Below are positions 26,659 through 35,365 of a stretch of DNA of 64,000 nt, piece after piece. This DNA is from Pseudomonas gessardii. GTDB taxonomy: Bacteria > Pseudomonadota > Gammaproteobacteria > Pseudomonadales > Pseudomonadaceae. A program made the translations under genes and the position numbers. Location of the stretch: assembly GCF_001983165.1 (NCBI RefSeq), contig NZ_MNPU01000018.1, positions 1-64,000 of the forward strand. The letters run 5' to 3'. Numbering within the stretch: position 1 is the stretch's first letter; each line of letters begins with the position of its first letter. The notes beneath the pieces were generated by a model. That model did not search any database and had not been told where the DNA came from. It worked only from the letters and a program-made list of their open reading frames with translations.

Positions 26659-28254
26659 TCATGCTGTTTTCAGACGTTCGGCCAGTGCTGTCGCCAGTTG
26701 CGCCGTCAGGCCATACACCGAAAGCTGGGGGTTGGCGCCAATACTGGTGGGGAACAGCGAGCCATCGTGGATCGACAGATTGCGCAACTGGTGATGCCGC
26801 CCCAGGCTGTCGGCCACGGCATTTTTCGGCTCTTCGCCCATGGCGCAACCGCCCATCACATGGGCGCTGCCCAGGCAGGTGCGATGCAGTTCCAGGTTCA
26901 GGCCGTCGATCAGGCTGCGGGCCTCGGCCAGTGTGCTGACGTAGCGCGCATCGTGGTGCAGCGGCTTGACCGACTTGGCGCCGGCGGCAAACTGGATCTC
27001 GGCCATGCTGTGGAACGCCCGGCGCAGGCCGTCCCAGGCGTAGGGCGAGACTTCATAGTCGAGCACCGGCGTGCCATCGCCGCGCAGGCCGACGCTGCCG
27101 CCCTGGCTGTCGGGGTGGAAGCCGTCGCGCAGCAGCGCCAGCATGGCGTGGGTGTTGGGCAACTGGCCCATGTCCAGGGCGTTCTGCGTGCCATAGCCAC
27201 CGAACAGCGTGCTGGCCAGGGCCGGGTGCAGGGGGGGGGCTTCGAGTTTGTAGGACATTTTACCGGTGGTGCCGTCCTGCCATTGGAAGTGGTCGGAGTA
27301 AATCGACTGCGGTGCGCCATAGAACGGGTTGATCACCTCGTCGAACAACCCCGCAGAAAAATTCACCAGATGCAGGAACGTGCGCTTGCCCAGGCGCGAA
27401 TGGGGGTCGGGTGCGTCCGAGCGCATCAGCAGCGCCGGGCTGTTGATCCCGCCGCCGGCCAGCACGTAATGCCTGGCCTTGACCGTGACCTTGCGGCCGG
27501 TGGGCGCTACGCTGCGCGCATCCATGGCCACGCATTCGAGGCTGGTGATGGTGTCGCCGCTGAATTTCAGGCGCTCGGCGCGGGCCAGGTACAGCAACTC
27601 GCCGCCTTGCTCCAGGGTCGAGGGAATGGTGGTCACCAGCATCGACTGCTTGGCGTTGACCGGGCAGCCCATGCCGCAATAGCCCAGGTTGAAACAGCCG
27701 CGCACGTTGCGCGGGATCACGTGCCAGCTGTAGCCGAGCTTTTCGCAGCCTTTGCGGATCACATCGTTGTTGGCGTTGGGCGGCAGGGCCCAGGGCGCGA
27801 TGCCCAGGCGTTGCTCCATCTTTGTAAACCATGGCGCCATCTCGGCACTGCTGTGGCCCTTGACCGCGTATTCGCTGGCCCAGTGGGCCAGGGTCGGGTC
27901 GGGTGTGCGAAAGCTCGACGTCCAGTTGATCAGCGTGGTGCCGCCCACGGCGCGGCCCTGCAGGATGGTGATGGCGCCGTCCTTGCTCATGCGGCCGATG
28001 CCTTCCTGGTACAGGCTGGCGTAGGCCTCGTCTTCCAGCAGCGTGAAATCGCTGCTGGTCTTGAGCGGGCCTTCTTCGATCAGCAGCACCTTGTAGCCGG
28101 CGGCGCTGAGAATCTCTGCGGTAGTGCCGCCGCCTGCACCGCTGCCGATGATCGCGACATCGGCTTCCAGAGTCAGGTCCTGGTCGAGGGCAGCGCCATT
28201 ATGGGTCTTCCAGCCGCGGGCCATGCCATCGCGGAACACATCAGGTACGGGCAT
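26659..28254 (-). CDS. laoA: GMC-family long-chain alcohol dehydrogenase
   Basis: FAD-dependent GMC oxidoreductase of 531 residues. VAIIGSGAGGGTTAEIL (G37-G42) binds FAD; CFNLGYCGMGCPVNAKQSM is a cysteine-rich segment typical of this subgroup, and the C-terminus has HVMGGCAMG and the ANPQLSVYG FAD-closing motif. In P. aeruginosa the LaoABCR system (PA0364-PA0367) oxidises long-chain alcohols from SDS and alkanes; gene content and order match. Here laoA is last in the laoC-laoB-laoA operon; its product forms the aldehyde that LaoC oxidises. Confidence 0.9.
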   Translation of the reverse strand: MPVPDVFRDGMARGWKTHNGAALDQDLTLEADVAIIGSGAGGGTTAEILSAAGYKVLLIEEGPLKTSSDFTLLEDEAYASLYQEGIGRMSKDGAITILQGRAVGGTTLINWTSSFRTPDPTLAHWASEYAVKGHSSAEMAPWFTKMEQRLGIAPWALPPNANNDVIRKGCEKLGYSWHVIPRNVRGCFNLGYCGMGCPVNAKQSMLVTTIPSTLEQGGELLYLARAERLKFSGDTITSLECVAMDARSVAPTGRKVTVKARHYVLAGGGINSPALLMRSDAPDPHSRLGKRTFLHLVNFSAGLFDEVINPFYGAPQSIYSDHFQWQDGTTGKMSYKLEAPPLHPALASTLFGGYGTQNALDMGQLPNTHAMLALLRDGFHPDSQGGSVGLRGDGTPVLDYEVSPYAWDGLRRAFHSMAEIQFAAGAKSVKPLHHDARYVSTLAEARSLIDGLNLELHRTCLGSAHVMGGCAMGEEPKNAVADSLGRHHQLRNLSIHDGSLFPTSIGANPQLSVYGLTAQLATALAERLKTA

Positions 28255-28307
28255 CAGCTTGTTCTCTTGTTTTTATCAGCGGTCATGACGTGTAGGAGCT
28301 ATCACGG

Positions 28308-28853
28308 TCAGATTTTCGGTGGCCCGGGGTACCCGCAATGGGCCCAGGACTCGGGCCGAAAGTACCAGGCCATGATCACCAGCTTGAGCAGCGAGCCCTG
28401 GCCCATGCGCAACAGGTTGAGGAAGCTGTTTTCCCAGCGATGCAGGAAGTTGCGGATCTGCTCGCCGCTGGCATTTTCCCAACTGCCCCAGATGCCGGTC
28501 AGCGGGCCACGGGTGATGGCCATGCCCAGCACGTCGAACAACTGCTGGGTCAGCTTGAACATCTCCGGTGACAGGTGCAGCAGGCTGTAATCGAGTTTTT
28601 TCAGGGTGTCTTCAATACCCGCTGCCACCACCTCGGCGCTGGCCGCGCCTTCCAGTAACACCGGGATCACTGCGCGCAAAAACGGCAGGTCGCTGTTGCG
28701 TAGCATGGCAAAGCCGCTGGCCGGCGTGCTGCTGGAGCAGCCGCTGAGGCTGGCGCCAAGGCCTGCGGTGGCGAGGAAGGCGCTGGCGCACAGGCCGATT
28801 TTCAAGACGCCGCGCCGCGACAGTGCGGGTGATTCAGTCAGGCTAGGGTTCAT
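28308..28853 (-). CDS. laoB: LaoB-like Tat-exported subunit of the alcohol dehydrogenase
   Basis: A 181-residue protein starting MNPSLTESPA with a twin-arginine signal SRRGVLKIG (R13/R14) and hydrophobic stretch to about residue 38, then LSGC (C39), so a Tat-exported lipoprotein is plausible. The mature part resembles the small subunits that accompany GMC dehydrogenases (gluconate 2-dehydrogenase subunit 3-like). It sits between laoC and laoA on the same strand, as in P. aeruginosa. It probably anchors or matures LaoA. The start 24 bases inside the longest frame gives the normal Tat n-region. Confidence 0.85.
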   Translation of the reverse strand: MNPSLTESPALSRRGVLKIGLCASAFLATAGLGASLSGCSSSTPASGFAMLRNSDLPFLRAVIPVLLEGAASAEVVAAGIEDTLKKLDYSLLHLSPEMFKLTQQLFDVLGMAITRGPLTGIWGSWENASGEQIRNFLHRWENSFLNLLRMGQGSLLKLVIMAWYFRPESWAHCGYPGPPKI

Positions 28854-28881
28854 TTTTATTGTGGTCCCGGTGGTCACGGTG

Positions 28882-30309
28882 TTAGCGCACGAACAGCTTC
28901 TGGATCAGTTTCTGGATGGCTTTGCCATACGGCGGGTAAATCAGCTTGGCCGCATTCAGGCGCTGCTTGATCAGCACGCCCTTGGCCTTGCTGAAGGTGA
29001 GGAAGCCTTCATGGCCGTGGTAATGGCCCATGCCCGATGGGCCGATACCGCCAAAGGGCATATCGTCCTGGGCCACATGCAACAGGGTGTCGTTCAGGCA
29101 CACGCCACCGGAATGGGTTTCGTGGAGGACGCGATTCTGTTCGGCCTTGTTGTAGCCGAAGTAATACAGCGCCAGTGGGCGAGGGCGCTGGTTGATGTAG
29201 GCAAAGGCCTGGTCGATGCCGCGATAGGGCACGATGGGCAGCACCGGGCCGAAAATCTCGTCCTGCATCACGGTCATATCATCGCTGACATTTAGCAGCA
29301 GGCTATGGGCCATGCGCCGGGCCTGGCCCTGGTCATAGAGCGGCACCAGGGTCGCGCCCTTGTCGGTGGCGTCCTTGACGTAGGCATTGAGCCGGGCGAG
29401 TTGCCGCTCGTTGATGATGGCGGTGTAGTCCGGGTTGTCGGCCAGGGTCGGATAAAACCCACGCACCGCCTGGGTGTAGGCCTCGACGAAGCCCTCCACA
29501 CGGTCTTCGGGAACCAGCACGTAGTCCGGCGCCACACAGGTTTGCCCGGCATTCAGCGCCTTGCCGAAGGCGATCCGTTCGGCAGCGTCCTTGAGGGGCA
29601 CATCGGCCGAGACAATCGCCGGGGATTTACCGCCCAGCTCCAGGGTGACCGGGGTCAGGTGTTCGGCGGCGGCGCGCATCACATGTTTGCCAATGCTGGT
29701 GGCCCCGGTGAACAGCAGGTGATCGAACGGCAGTTTGGAAAACGCCATGCCCACTTCCGCTTCGCCGAGCACCACGCACACTAGGTCTTCGGGGAAAATT
29801 TGCGCCAGTAGGGTCTTGAGTAACTGGCCAGTGGCCGGGGTGGACTCGCTGAGCTTGAGCATCACCCGGTTGCCCGCCGCCAACGCACCGACCAGCGGGC
29901 CGATGGCCAGGTATAACGGGTAGTTCCAGGGTACGATCACCCCGATAACGCCCAGGGGTTGATAGATCACTTTGGCAGACGCCGGCTGGAAGGCTATACC
30001 TACAGCACGCCGCGAGGGTTTCATCCAACCCTTGAGGTGTTTGCTGGCGTAATGGATGCCGTGCAGGCTGGGCATCAGCTCGGCGAACAGGGTTTCATCG
30101 GCGCTGCGATGGCTGAAATCGTTGCTGATGGCCTCGATCAGCGCCTGGCGCTCATCGCTGAGCAGGTCGCGCAGCGCCTTGAGCCACTGCTGGCGCTGCG
30201 CCGCTGGCGGCATCGGGTTGGCCGCGTAGGCGCGACGCTGGGCGTCGAACAGGCTCTGGAGTTGGCCCAGCGCCTGGGAGTCTTGCAGGTAAGCAACGTT
30301 GGCAGACAT
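28882..30309 (-). CDS. laoC: Aldehyde dehydrogenase of the lao operon (coniferyl-aldehyde-dehydrogenase-like)
   Basis: NAD(P)-dependent aldehyde dehydrogenase of 475 residues. The catalytic cysteine is C258 in NAGQTCVAPDYVL and the general base E224 in LELGGKSP; GATSIGKHVM marks the cofactor-binding loop. The overall sequence is of the CalB/coniferyl aldehyde branch, but its place in a lao operon points to oxidation of long-chain aldehydes to acids. First gene of the operon, divergent from laoR with a candidate operator in the 147-bp gap. Confidence 0.9.
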   Translation of the reverse strand: MSANVAYLQDSQALGQLQSLFDAQRRAYAANPMPPAAQRQQWLKALRDLLSDERQALIEAISNDFSHRSADETLFAELMPSLHGIHYASKHLKGWMKPSRRAVGIAFQPASAKVIYQPLGVIGVIVPWNYPLYLAIGPLVGALAAGNRVMLKLSESTPATGQLLKTLLAQIFPEDLVCVVLGEAEVGMAFSKLPFDHLLFTGATSIGKHVMRAAAEHLTPVTLELGGKSPAIVSADVPLKDAAERIAFGKALNAGQTCVAPDYVLVPEDRVEGFVEAYTQAVRGFYPTLADNPDYTAIINERQLARLNAYVKDATDKGATLVPLYDQGQARRMAHSLLLNVSDDMTVMQDEIFGPVLPIVPYRGIDQAFAYINQRPRPLALYYFGYNKAEQNRVLHETHSGGVCLNDTLLHVAQDDMPFGGIGPSGMGHYHGHEGFLTFSKAKGVLIKQRLNAAKLIYPPYGKAIQKLIQKLFVR

Positions 30310-30346
30310 GACGCAGCTCCAGGATATTATTGGTTTACCTGCGTTT

Positions 30347-30364
30347 TTAGAGTTATTGCTCTAA
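30347..30364. promoter_or_regulatory. Perfect palindrome, candidate LaoR operator
   Basis: TTAGAG-TTATTG-CTCTAA is a perfect 6+6 inverted repeat with a 6-base centre, in an AT-rich patch in the middle of the laoC/laoR divergent promoter region. Size and place suit a TetR-type operator controlling both directions. Confidence 0.65.
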
Positions 30365-30456
30365 TTTGTCAAATGGCATCGCATCAACATGCAGTTTTAT
30401 CCTGGCAAGGATAGACCGTAAGATGTTTGCATCAGGATTCAAGAAGCCGATACCCC

Positions 30457-31128
30457 ATGGCACCACGAGTAAAGACCAGCGAACGTATTGTGCAAACCAG
30501 CCTGGAGCTGTTCAACCAGCAGGGCGAGCGCAGCATCAGCACCAACCATATTGCCGCCCACATGGAAATATCCCCGGGCAACCTGTACTACCACTTCCCG
30601 AACAAGCAGGCGATTATCGCGGTGCTGTTTCGCGAGTACGAAGCCCTGGTGGACAGCTTCCTGCGCCCACCCCAGGGGCGCGCCATGGTGGTCGAAGACA
30701 AGCGTTTTTACTTGCAGGCGGTGCTGGCCGGCATGTGGCGCTACCGCTTTCTGCACCGCGACCTTGAGCATCTGCTGGAGAGCGACCCGGAGCTGGCCAC
30801 CGGCTACCGGCGTTTTTCCCAGCGCTGCCTGATCCAGGGCGGCGCGATTTACCGGGGGTTTGTCGAGGCCGGGATCCTGAACATGGACCCGGTGCAGACC
30901 GAAGCCCTGACCCTCAACGCCTGGATTATCCTCACCTCCTGGGTGCGCTTTTTGTGCACCACCAATGAAAACTCCGCGCACCTGAGCGCCGAGGCGATCA
31001 AACGCGGGGTGTACCAGGTGCTGGTGCTGGAGGCAGGGTTTATTACGCCGCAGGCTAAAGAAGCCGTGGACGCGCTGTTCAAGGAATTTTATGTGCCGTT
31101 AAGTCAGGCACTGGAAGAAGTGAAGTAG
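30457..31128 (+). CDS. laoR: TetR-family repressor of the lao operon
   Basis: A 223-residue TetR-type regulator. The N-terminal HTH spans residues ~5-55 (ERIVQTSLELFNQQGERSIS, then ISPGNLYYHFPNKQAII); the rest is an all-helical ligand domain. I use the ATG at 30457 (MAPRVKTSERIV). It is divergent from laoC, the arrangement of P. aeruginosa laoR, where the protein represses laoABC and is released by long-chain alcohol or aldehyde signals. The rhodanese gene follows 33 bp downstream and could share its transcript. Confidence 0.87.
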   Translation: MAPRVKTSERIVQTSLELFNQQGERSISTNHIAAHMEISPGNLYYHFPNKQAIIAVLFREYEALVDSFLRPPQGRAMVVEDKRFYLQAVLAGMWRYRFLHRDLEHLLESDPELATGYRRFSQRCLIQGGAIYRGFVEAGILNMDPVQTEALTLNAWIILTSWVRFLCTTNENSAHLSAEAIKRGVYQVLVLEAGFITPQAKEAVDALFKEFYVPLSQALEEVK

Positions 31129-31161
31129 GCCCTTTCCCGAACGTATTTCCAGGAGTCCGTT

Positions 31162-32016
31162 ATGCCGCTTGCACAACTGATCAGCCCGCAACAACTGGCC
31201 GAGCGCGAGCAGCGCGCCGGCTTAGTCATCCTCGACTGCCGCTTTGCCCTGGAAGACCCGGATTACGGGCGTTGCAGCTATGCCGAGGGGCATATCGAAG
31301 GGGCGCAGTATGCGGACCTGGAGCGCCACCTCAGCGGGCCGGTGATCAAGGGCGTGACCGGCCGCCATCCGCTGCCGGCGGCCCAGGTGCTGGTTCGGCA
31401 GTTGCAGGCCTGGGGCATCCATGCCGACAGTGAGATCGTGCTGTATGACGACGGCCCTGGCGCATTTGCCGCCCGTGCCTGGTGGCTGCTGGCCTGGCTG
31501 GGCAAGCGCAGCGGTGTGTCGATCCTCGATGGTGGCCTGAAGGCCTGGCACGCCGCGGGTTTCCCCCTGAGCCTGGATGCACCTGGCACCGAGCCGGGCA
31601 CCTTTGCTGGCAGCCCGGACGACCATCTGCTGCTGGACGCTGAACACCTGCAAAAACGCCTGGGCCAACCGGGCCTGACCCTGATCGATGCCCGTGCCTT
31701 GCCGCGTTTTCGCGGTGAAGTGGAACCCATCGACCCGATTGCCGGGCATATTCCCGGCGCGCAATGTGCGGCGTTCAGCGAGAACCTGGGCAGTGACGGG
31801 CGCTTCTTGCCGGTGTCGCAGCTCAAGCAACGGTTTGCTGAAAAACTGCAAGGCCGCTCGCCCCAGGAATTGGTGGCGTATTGCGGCTCGGGTGTGACGG
31901 CGTGCCACAACCTGTTTGCCTTGAGCCTGGCGGGTTATCCGTTGGGCAAGTTGTATGCGGGGTCGTGGAGTGAGTGGATCAATGATCCGCAGCGACAAAT
32001 TGCAACCGGCGACTGA
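31162..32016 (+). CDS. sseA: 3-mercaptopyruvate-type sulfurtransferase (two rhodanese domains)
   Basis: A 284-residue protein with an inactive N-terminal rhodanese domain (ILDCRFALEDPDYG, residues ~10-135) and an active C-terminal one with catalytic C241 in CGSGVTACH. The CGSGVT loop is that of 3-mercaptopyruvate sulfurtransferases, whereas thiosulfate sulfurtransferases usually have CRxGx[RT]. GGAGTCCGTT lies just before the ATG. Likely cytoplasmic sulfane-sulfur handling. Downstream of laoR on the same strand. Confidence 0.88.
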   Translation: MPLAQLISPQQLAEREQRAGLVILDCRFALEDPDYGRCSYAEGHIEGAQYADLERHLSGPVIKGVTGRHPLPAAQVLVRQLQAWGIHADSEIVLYDDGPGAFAARAWWLLAWLGKRSGVSILDGGLKAWHAAGFPLSLDAPGTEPGTFAGSPDDHLLLDAEHLQKRLGQPGLTLIDARALPRFRGEVEPIDPIAGHIPGAQCAAFSENLGSDGRFLPVSQLKQRFAEKLQGRSPQELVAYCGSGVTACHNLFALSLAGYPLGKLYAGSWSEWINDPQRQIATGD

Positions 32017-32025
32017 GCTCCCACT

Positions 32026-33024
32026 TTATGGATCGAGTTGAGACAGCAGCCATTGCGGGATCCGCCGCTCCAGGTAGTAACCCGGCTGTTTCAGCGAACC
32101 CTCGACAAACCCCACATGCCCGCCCCTGGCCTGCAGTTCAAACTCGATGCAGTCCGACAGTTCGCTGGCCTGAGGCAGGCTGTGGGCAAACACAAAAGGA
32201 TCATCCGCCGCCTGGATGATCAGCGTCGGCGTACAGATCGCCCCGAGGAAGTAACGACTCGACGCCCGCCGATAATAGTCCTCGGCGCTCAGGTAGCCAT
32301 GCAGCGGTGCGGTGACGCGCCCATCAAAATCCCAGAACGTGCGCATTTTCTCCAGTGAGCCCAGCTCCGCCAGGGTTTTCAGTGCGTCTTCACGCCCATC
32401 CTGCAGGAACTGGCGCTGCTTGACCCGGATATAGCCGAGCATCTCGCGCATGAAGTGCTTCTGATAGACCCGGGAAAAGCCCAGGCCGATGCGGTCGGCG
32501 CACTGGTCCAGGCGAAACGGCACCGATACCGCTGCCGCGCCTTGCAGGCCAGAGCTGTCGCCGGTTTCGCCCAGGTGCTTGAGCAGCACATTGCCGCCCA
32601 GGGAATAACCCACGGCATACAGCGGCGCCAAGGGGCGCTTGGCCCGCAGGTGCGCGATGGCGGCGGCCAGGTCTTCACTGGCGCCGGAGTGGTAACTGCG
32701 GGCCAACAGGTTGGGTTCGCCGGAACAACCCCGCCAATTCAGCGCGACGCTGGCCCAGCCCTGGCTGGCCAGGGCTTTTTGCAGGCCGGCGACGTAGGGC
32801 GAATTGGACGAGCCGGTCAGCCCGTGCAGTACCAGCACCAAAGGTGCGTGCGGGTCGTGGGGGCCGTGCCAGTCAAGGTCAAGAAAGTCGCCATCCTCCA
32901 GCCACAGGCGCTCGCGCTGGCGTTCGAGGTGGGTGGTGGGGCGCCAGAGCGGGCCCCACAGCGTTTGCAGATGGGGGTTGCCGAGGCCGAAGGCGGGAGT
33001 GAAGCGATTGGCTAGCGGTGTCAT
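32026..33024 (-). CDS. Alpha/beta hydrolase, YheT family
   Basis: A 332-residue esterase-like hydrolase of the UPF0017/YheT group. PHLQTLWGPLWRP at the N-terminus and VLVLHGLTGSSNSPYV (oxyanion region) are family marks; the nucleophile serine lies in AVGYSLGGNVLLKHLG and the catalytic histidine in ARGGHVGFVEG. Substrate unknown. Convergent with sseA (10-bp gap); the upstream flank carries the nested repeat at 33039-33256. Confidence 0.9.
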   Translation of the reverse strand: MTPLANRFTPAFGLGNPHLQTLWGPLWRPTTHLERQRERLWLEDGDFLDLDWHGPHDPHAPLVLVLHGLTGSSNSPYVAGLQKALASQGWASVALNWRGCSGEPNLLARSYHSGASEDLAAAIAHLRAKRPLAPLYAVGYSLGGNVLLKHLGETGDSSGLQGAAAVSVPFRLDQCADRIGLGFSRVYQKHFMREMLGYIRVKQRQFLQDGREDALKTLAELGSLEKMRTFWDFDGRVTAPLHGYLSAEDYYRRASSRYFLGAICTPTLIIQAADDPFVFAHSLPQASELSDCIEFELQARGGHVGFVEGSLKQPGYYLERRIPQWLLSQLDP

Positions 33025-33038
33025 GAATACCTGTCCTG

Positions 33039-33256
33039 CAGGAGCGGGTTTGCCCTAATGCCGATCAGTTAAGCGAACGCAATGCTCAAAGCAGCGCAGA
33101 TCAAATGTGGGAGCGGGTTTGCCCGTGATGGCGGTGGATCAGCCAACACAGTTGTTAACTGACATACCGCTATCGCGGGCAAGCCCGCTCCCACAGGGGA
33201 TCTGCGCTTAACTGAACGGCATTAGCAGGCTTGCCCGACAAGCTCGCGCCTACAGT
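33039..33256. repeat. Nested inverted repeat: REPIN inside an outer inverted module
   Basis: Outer arms at 33055-33075 and 33205-33225 (CTAATGCCG...AGTTAAGCG and its inverse) are 21 bp with one mismatch. Further inner arms GCGCAGATC (33094-33102) and GATCTGCGC (33199-33207) lead into the REPIN at 33106-33195. Outside the outer arms are further REP-like halves (GGAGCGGGTTTGCCC at 33041-33055; degenerate AAGCTCGCGCCTACA at 33240-33254). The same outer module occurs alone at 106-142. Confidence 0.85.
33106..33195. repeat. REPIN core of the nested repeat
   Basis: TGTGGGAGCGGGTTTGCCCG on the left and the inverted CGGGCAAGCCCGCTCCCACA on the right; left arm has TTTGC and GTGATGG, right arm CTATCGC. 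Confidence 0.92.
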
Positions 33257-33260
33257 GTTT

Positions 33261-33875
33261 TTAGTGGGCCAGAGCCGTACGTTGCCACAACGCGTAATAC
33301 ACCCGCCCGGATTTTTGCTCGCGGTGCAGGCGCCAGTTGCCCGGCAGGCCCAGGGTCGACGGCGCGGTTTCGCTTTCGGTGTAGACCCAGGCATCATCGG
33401 CCAGCCATTGGCGCTCTTCCAGCAGCGTGCAGACGGTCGGCAACAGGTTCTGGTTGAACGGCGGGTCGAGGAACACCACGTCGAATGCACTGGCCGGCTG
33501 GGTTTCCAGGTAGCGCAAGGCATCGGCGGTTTGGACGTGACCGGTGGTGCAACGCAGGGTGCCCAGGTGTTCGCGCAGGCTGGACACCGCCACGTTGCTC
33601 GCGTCCAGGGCCTGGCCCAGGGCGGCGCCACGGGACAGGGACTCGAGGAACAACGCGCCGCTGCCGGCGAACGGGTCCAGCACCTTGGCCCCTTCGATGT
33701 ACGGCGCGAGCCAGTTGAACAGGGTCTCGCGGACCCGGTCCGGGGTCGGACGCAGGCCCACTACGTCGGGGAAGCTCAGCTTGCGGCTGCGCCATTGGCC
33801 GCCAATGATGCGCAATTGGCCCACACCGTTGTGAACGTTATGGACAGGTTTTTTAGGACGGGATGGACTAGCCAT
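33261..33875 (-). CDS. rsmD: 16S rRNA (guanine-966-N2)-methyltransferase
   Basis: A 204-residue SAM-dependent methyltransferase: motif I VLDPFAGSGALFLESLSRGA, motif IV DPPFN (FLDPPFNQN) and N-terminal RIIGGQWRSRKLSFPD with RPTPDRVRETLFNWL. It methylates G966 of 16S rRNA. The start codon abuts the stop of the M16 gene upstream (33875 is shared), so it is the last gene of an M16-M16-rsmD operon, the usual pseudomonad arrangement. Confidence 0.96.
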   Translation of the reverse strand: MASPSRPKKPVHNVHNGVGQLRIIGGQWRSRKLSFPDVVGLRPTPDRVRETLFNWLAPYIEGAKVLDPFAGSGALFLESLSRGAALGQALDASNVAVSSLREHLGTLRCTTGHVQTADALRYLETQPASAFDVVFLDPPFNQNLLPTVCTLLEERQWLADDAWVYTESETAPSTLGLPGNWRLHREQKSGRVYYALWQRTALAH

Positions 33876-35365
33876 TAATGCTCCGGAACCCCGAGCGGCT
33901 GCTCGGCAGGTTTATCAGTGGGGGGCGGTAGTGGCTTTTGCGCGGTGGTGGGACCTGCGGTCACGATCACCATTTTATCGCTACTCAAGTGCTTGTTCAG
34001 TGCAGCCTTGACCTGTTCGGTGGTCAGGGCCTGGGATTGCTTCATGAAATCTTCCAGGTAATTGAGCGGCAGGTTGTAGAACCCCATGACGCCCAGTTGC
34101 CCGACGATATCGGCGTTGCTCGCGGTGGACAGCGGGAAGCTGCCGGCCAACTCGCGCTTGGCGTCATCCAGTTCTTTTTGCGTCGGGCCGGTCTTGAGGT
34201 AGTCGGCCAACACTTGCTCGACCAGGCGCAAGGTGCCGCCGCTCATTTCGGCGCGGGTCTGCAGGTTGATCATGAACGGGCCACGGGCCTGCATCGGCGA
34301 GAAGCCCGAGTAGACGCCGTAGGTCAGGCCGCGCTTCTCGCGTACTTCGCTCATCAAGCGGGTGCCAAAGCCACCGCCGCCAAGGATCTGGTTGCCCAGG
34401 GACAGGGCGGCGTAGTCCGGGTCGGCGCGGTCGATGCCCAGTTGTGCGAACAACAGGTGGGTCTGCTTGGATGGGAATTCGATATGGCCCAGGCCGGCCT
34501 TGGGCTCGCTCGGCTCGGCGATCTTCGCCAGTGCCGGGCCCTTGGGCAGGGAGGCGGACACCTTGGCCGCCATGGCCTCGGCCTCGGCGCGGGACAGGTC
34601 GCCAACCATCGCGATCACCGCGTTGCCGGCGGCGTAGGCCTTGGCGTGGAAGGCCTTCAGCTGTGCCAGGGTAATGGCCGGAACGCTTTCAGGCGTGCCT
34701 TCGCTGGGGTGCGCATAGGGATGGTCGCCATACAGGCGCTTGAATAGCTCGATGCTTGCCAGCTTGCCCGGGTTCTGCTTCTGGTACTCGAAGCCGGCCA
34801 GCAACTGGTTTTTGATGCGTGCCAGGGAGTCGGCGGGGAAGGTCGGCTGGCCGATCACCTGGTCGAACAGCGTGAGGGCGGCGTCGCGCTTGTCGGCGGC
34901 ACTGAGGCTGCGCAGCGAGACCAGCGCCATATCGCGGTAGGCACCGTTGCTGAAATCCGCGCCCAGGCCTTCAAAACCGGCGGCAATCTGCCCCACATCC
35001 TTGCCTGGTACGCCTTCGTTGAGCATGGCGTTGGTCAGCAGCGCCAGGCCCTGCGTGTTGCCGTCCTGGCTGCTGCCGGCGGCGAACAGGATGCGCATGT
35101 CGAACATCGGCAGTTCGTGGGCTTCGACGAACAGCACCTTGGCGCCTTCGGCGGTACTCCAGGTCTGCACGTTGAGCGTGCGGTTGGTCGGGTTCTTGCC
35201 GTCCAGCTCCGCCAGGGATTGCAGGGTCTTGCTGGACTTGGCCTGCTCCAGCGCCGGGCTGGCAATGGAGTCGTCCGGGCGACCGATATACACCGCGACC
35301 GCGGCCACCAGGGTCACGACGATCAGGCCGGGCAGCACCAGGCGGTTGTTTTTGCGATCACTCAT
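33875..35365 (-). CDS. M16-family peptidase-like protein lacking the zinc motif
   Basis: A 496-residue M16 protein starting MSDRKNNRLVLPGLIVVTLV, a membrane anchor or signal peptide (residues 8-30). The region where active M16 enzymes have HxxEH reads LALLTNAMLNEG, so it cannot bind zinc in the usual way; RREKRGLTYGVYSGFSP-type C-terminal features (VREKRGLTYGV) are kept. This fits the non-catalytic partner of a heterodimeric M16 peptidase. The start overlaps the stop of the catalytic partner gene by 8 bp. Confidence 0.88.
   Translation of the reverse strand: MSDRKNNRLVLPGLIVVTLVAAVAVYIGRPDDSIASPALEQAKSSKTLQSLAELDGKNPTNRTLNVQTWSTAEGAKVLFVEAHELPMFDMRILFAAGSSQDGNTQGLALLTNAMLNEGVPGKDVGQIAAGFEGLGADFSNGAYRDMALVSLRSLSAADKRDAALTLFDQVIGQPTFPADSLARIKNQLLAGFEYQKQNPGKLASIELFKRLYGDHPYAHPSEGTPESVPAITLAQLKAFHAKAYAAGNAVIAMVGDLSRAEAEAMAAKVSASLPKGPALAKIAEPSEPKAGLGHIEFPSKQTHLLFAQLGIDRADPDYAALSLGNQILGGGGFGTRLMSEVREKRGLTYGVYSGFSPMQARGPFMINLQTRAEMSGGTLRLVEQVLADYLKTGPTQKELDDAKRELAGSFPLSTASNADIVGQLGVMGFYNLPLNYLEDFMKQSQALTTEQVKAALNKHLSSDKMVIVTAGPTTAQKPLPPPTDKPAEQPLGVPEH

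Noticed and set aside
28290..28306. TGTAGGAGCTATCACGG between laoA and laoB resembling a REP tip
   Set aside because: Match too short and no second arm.
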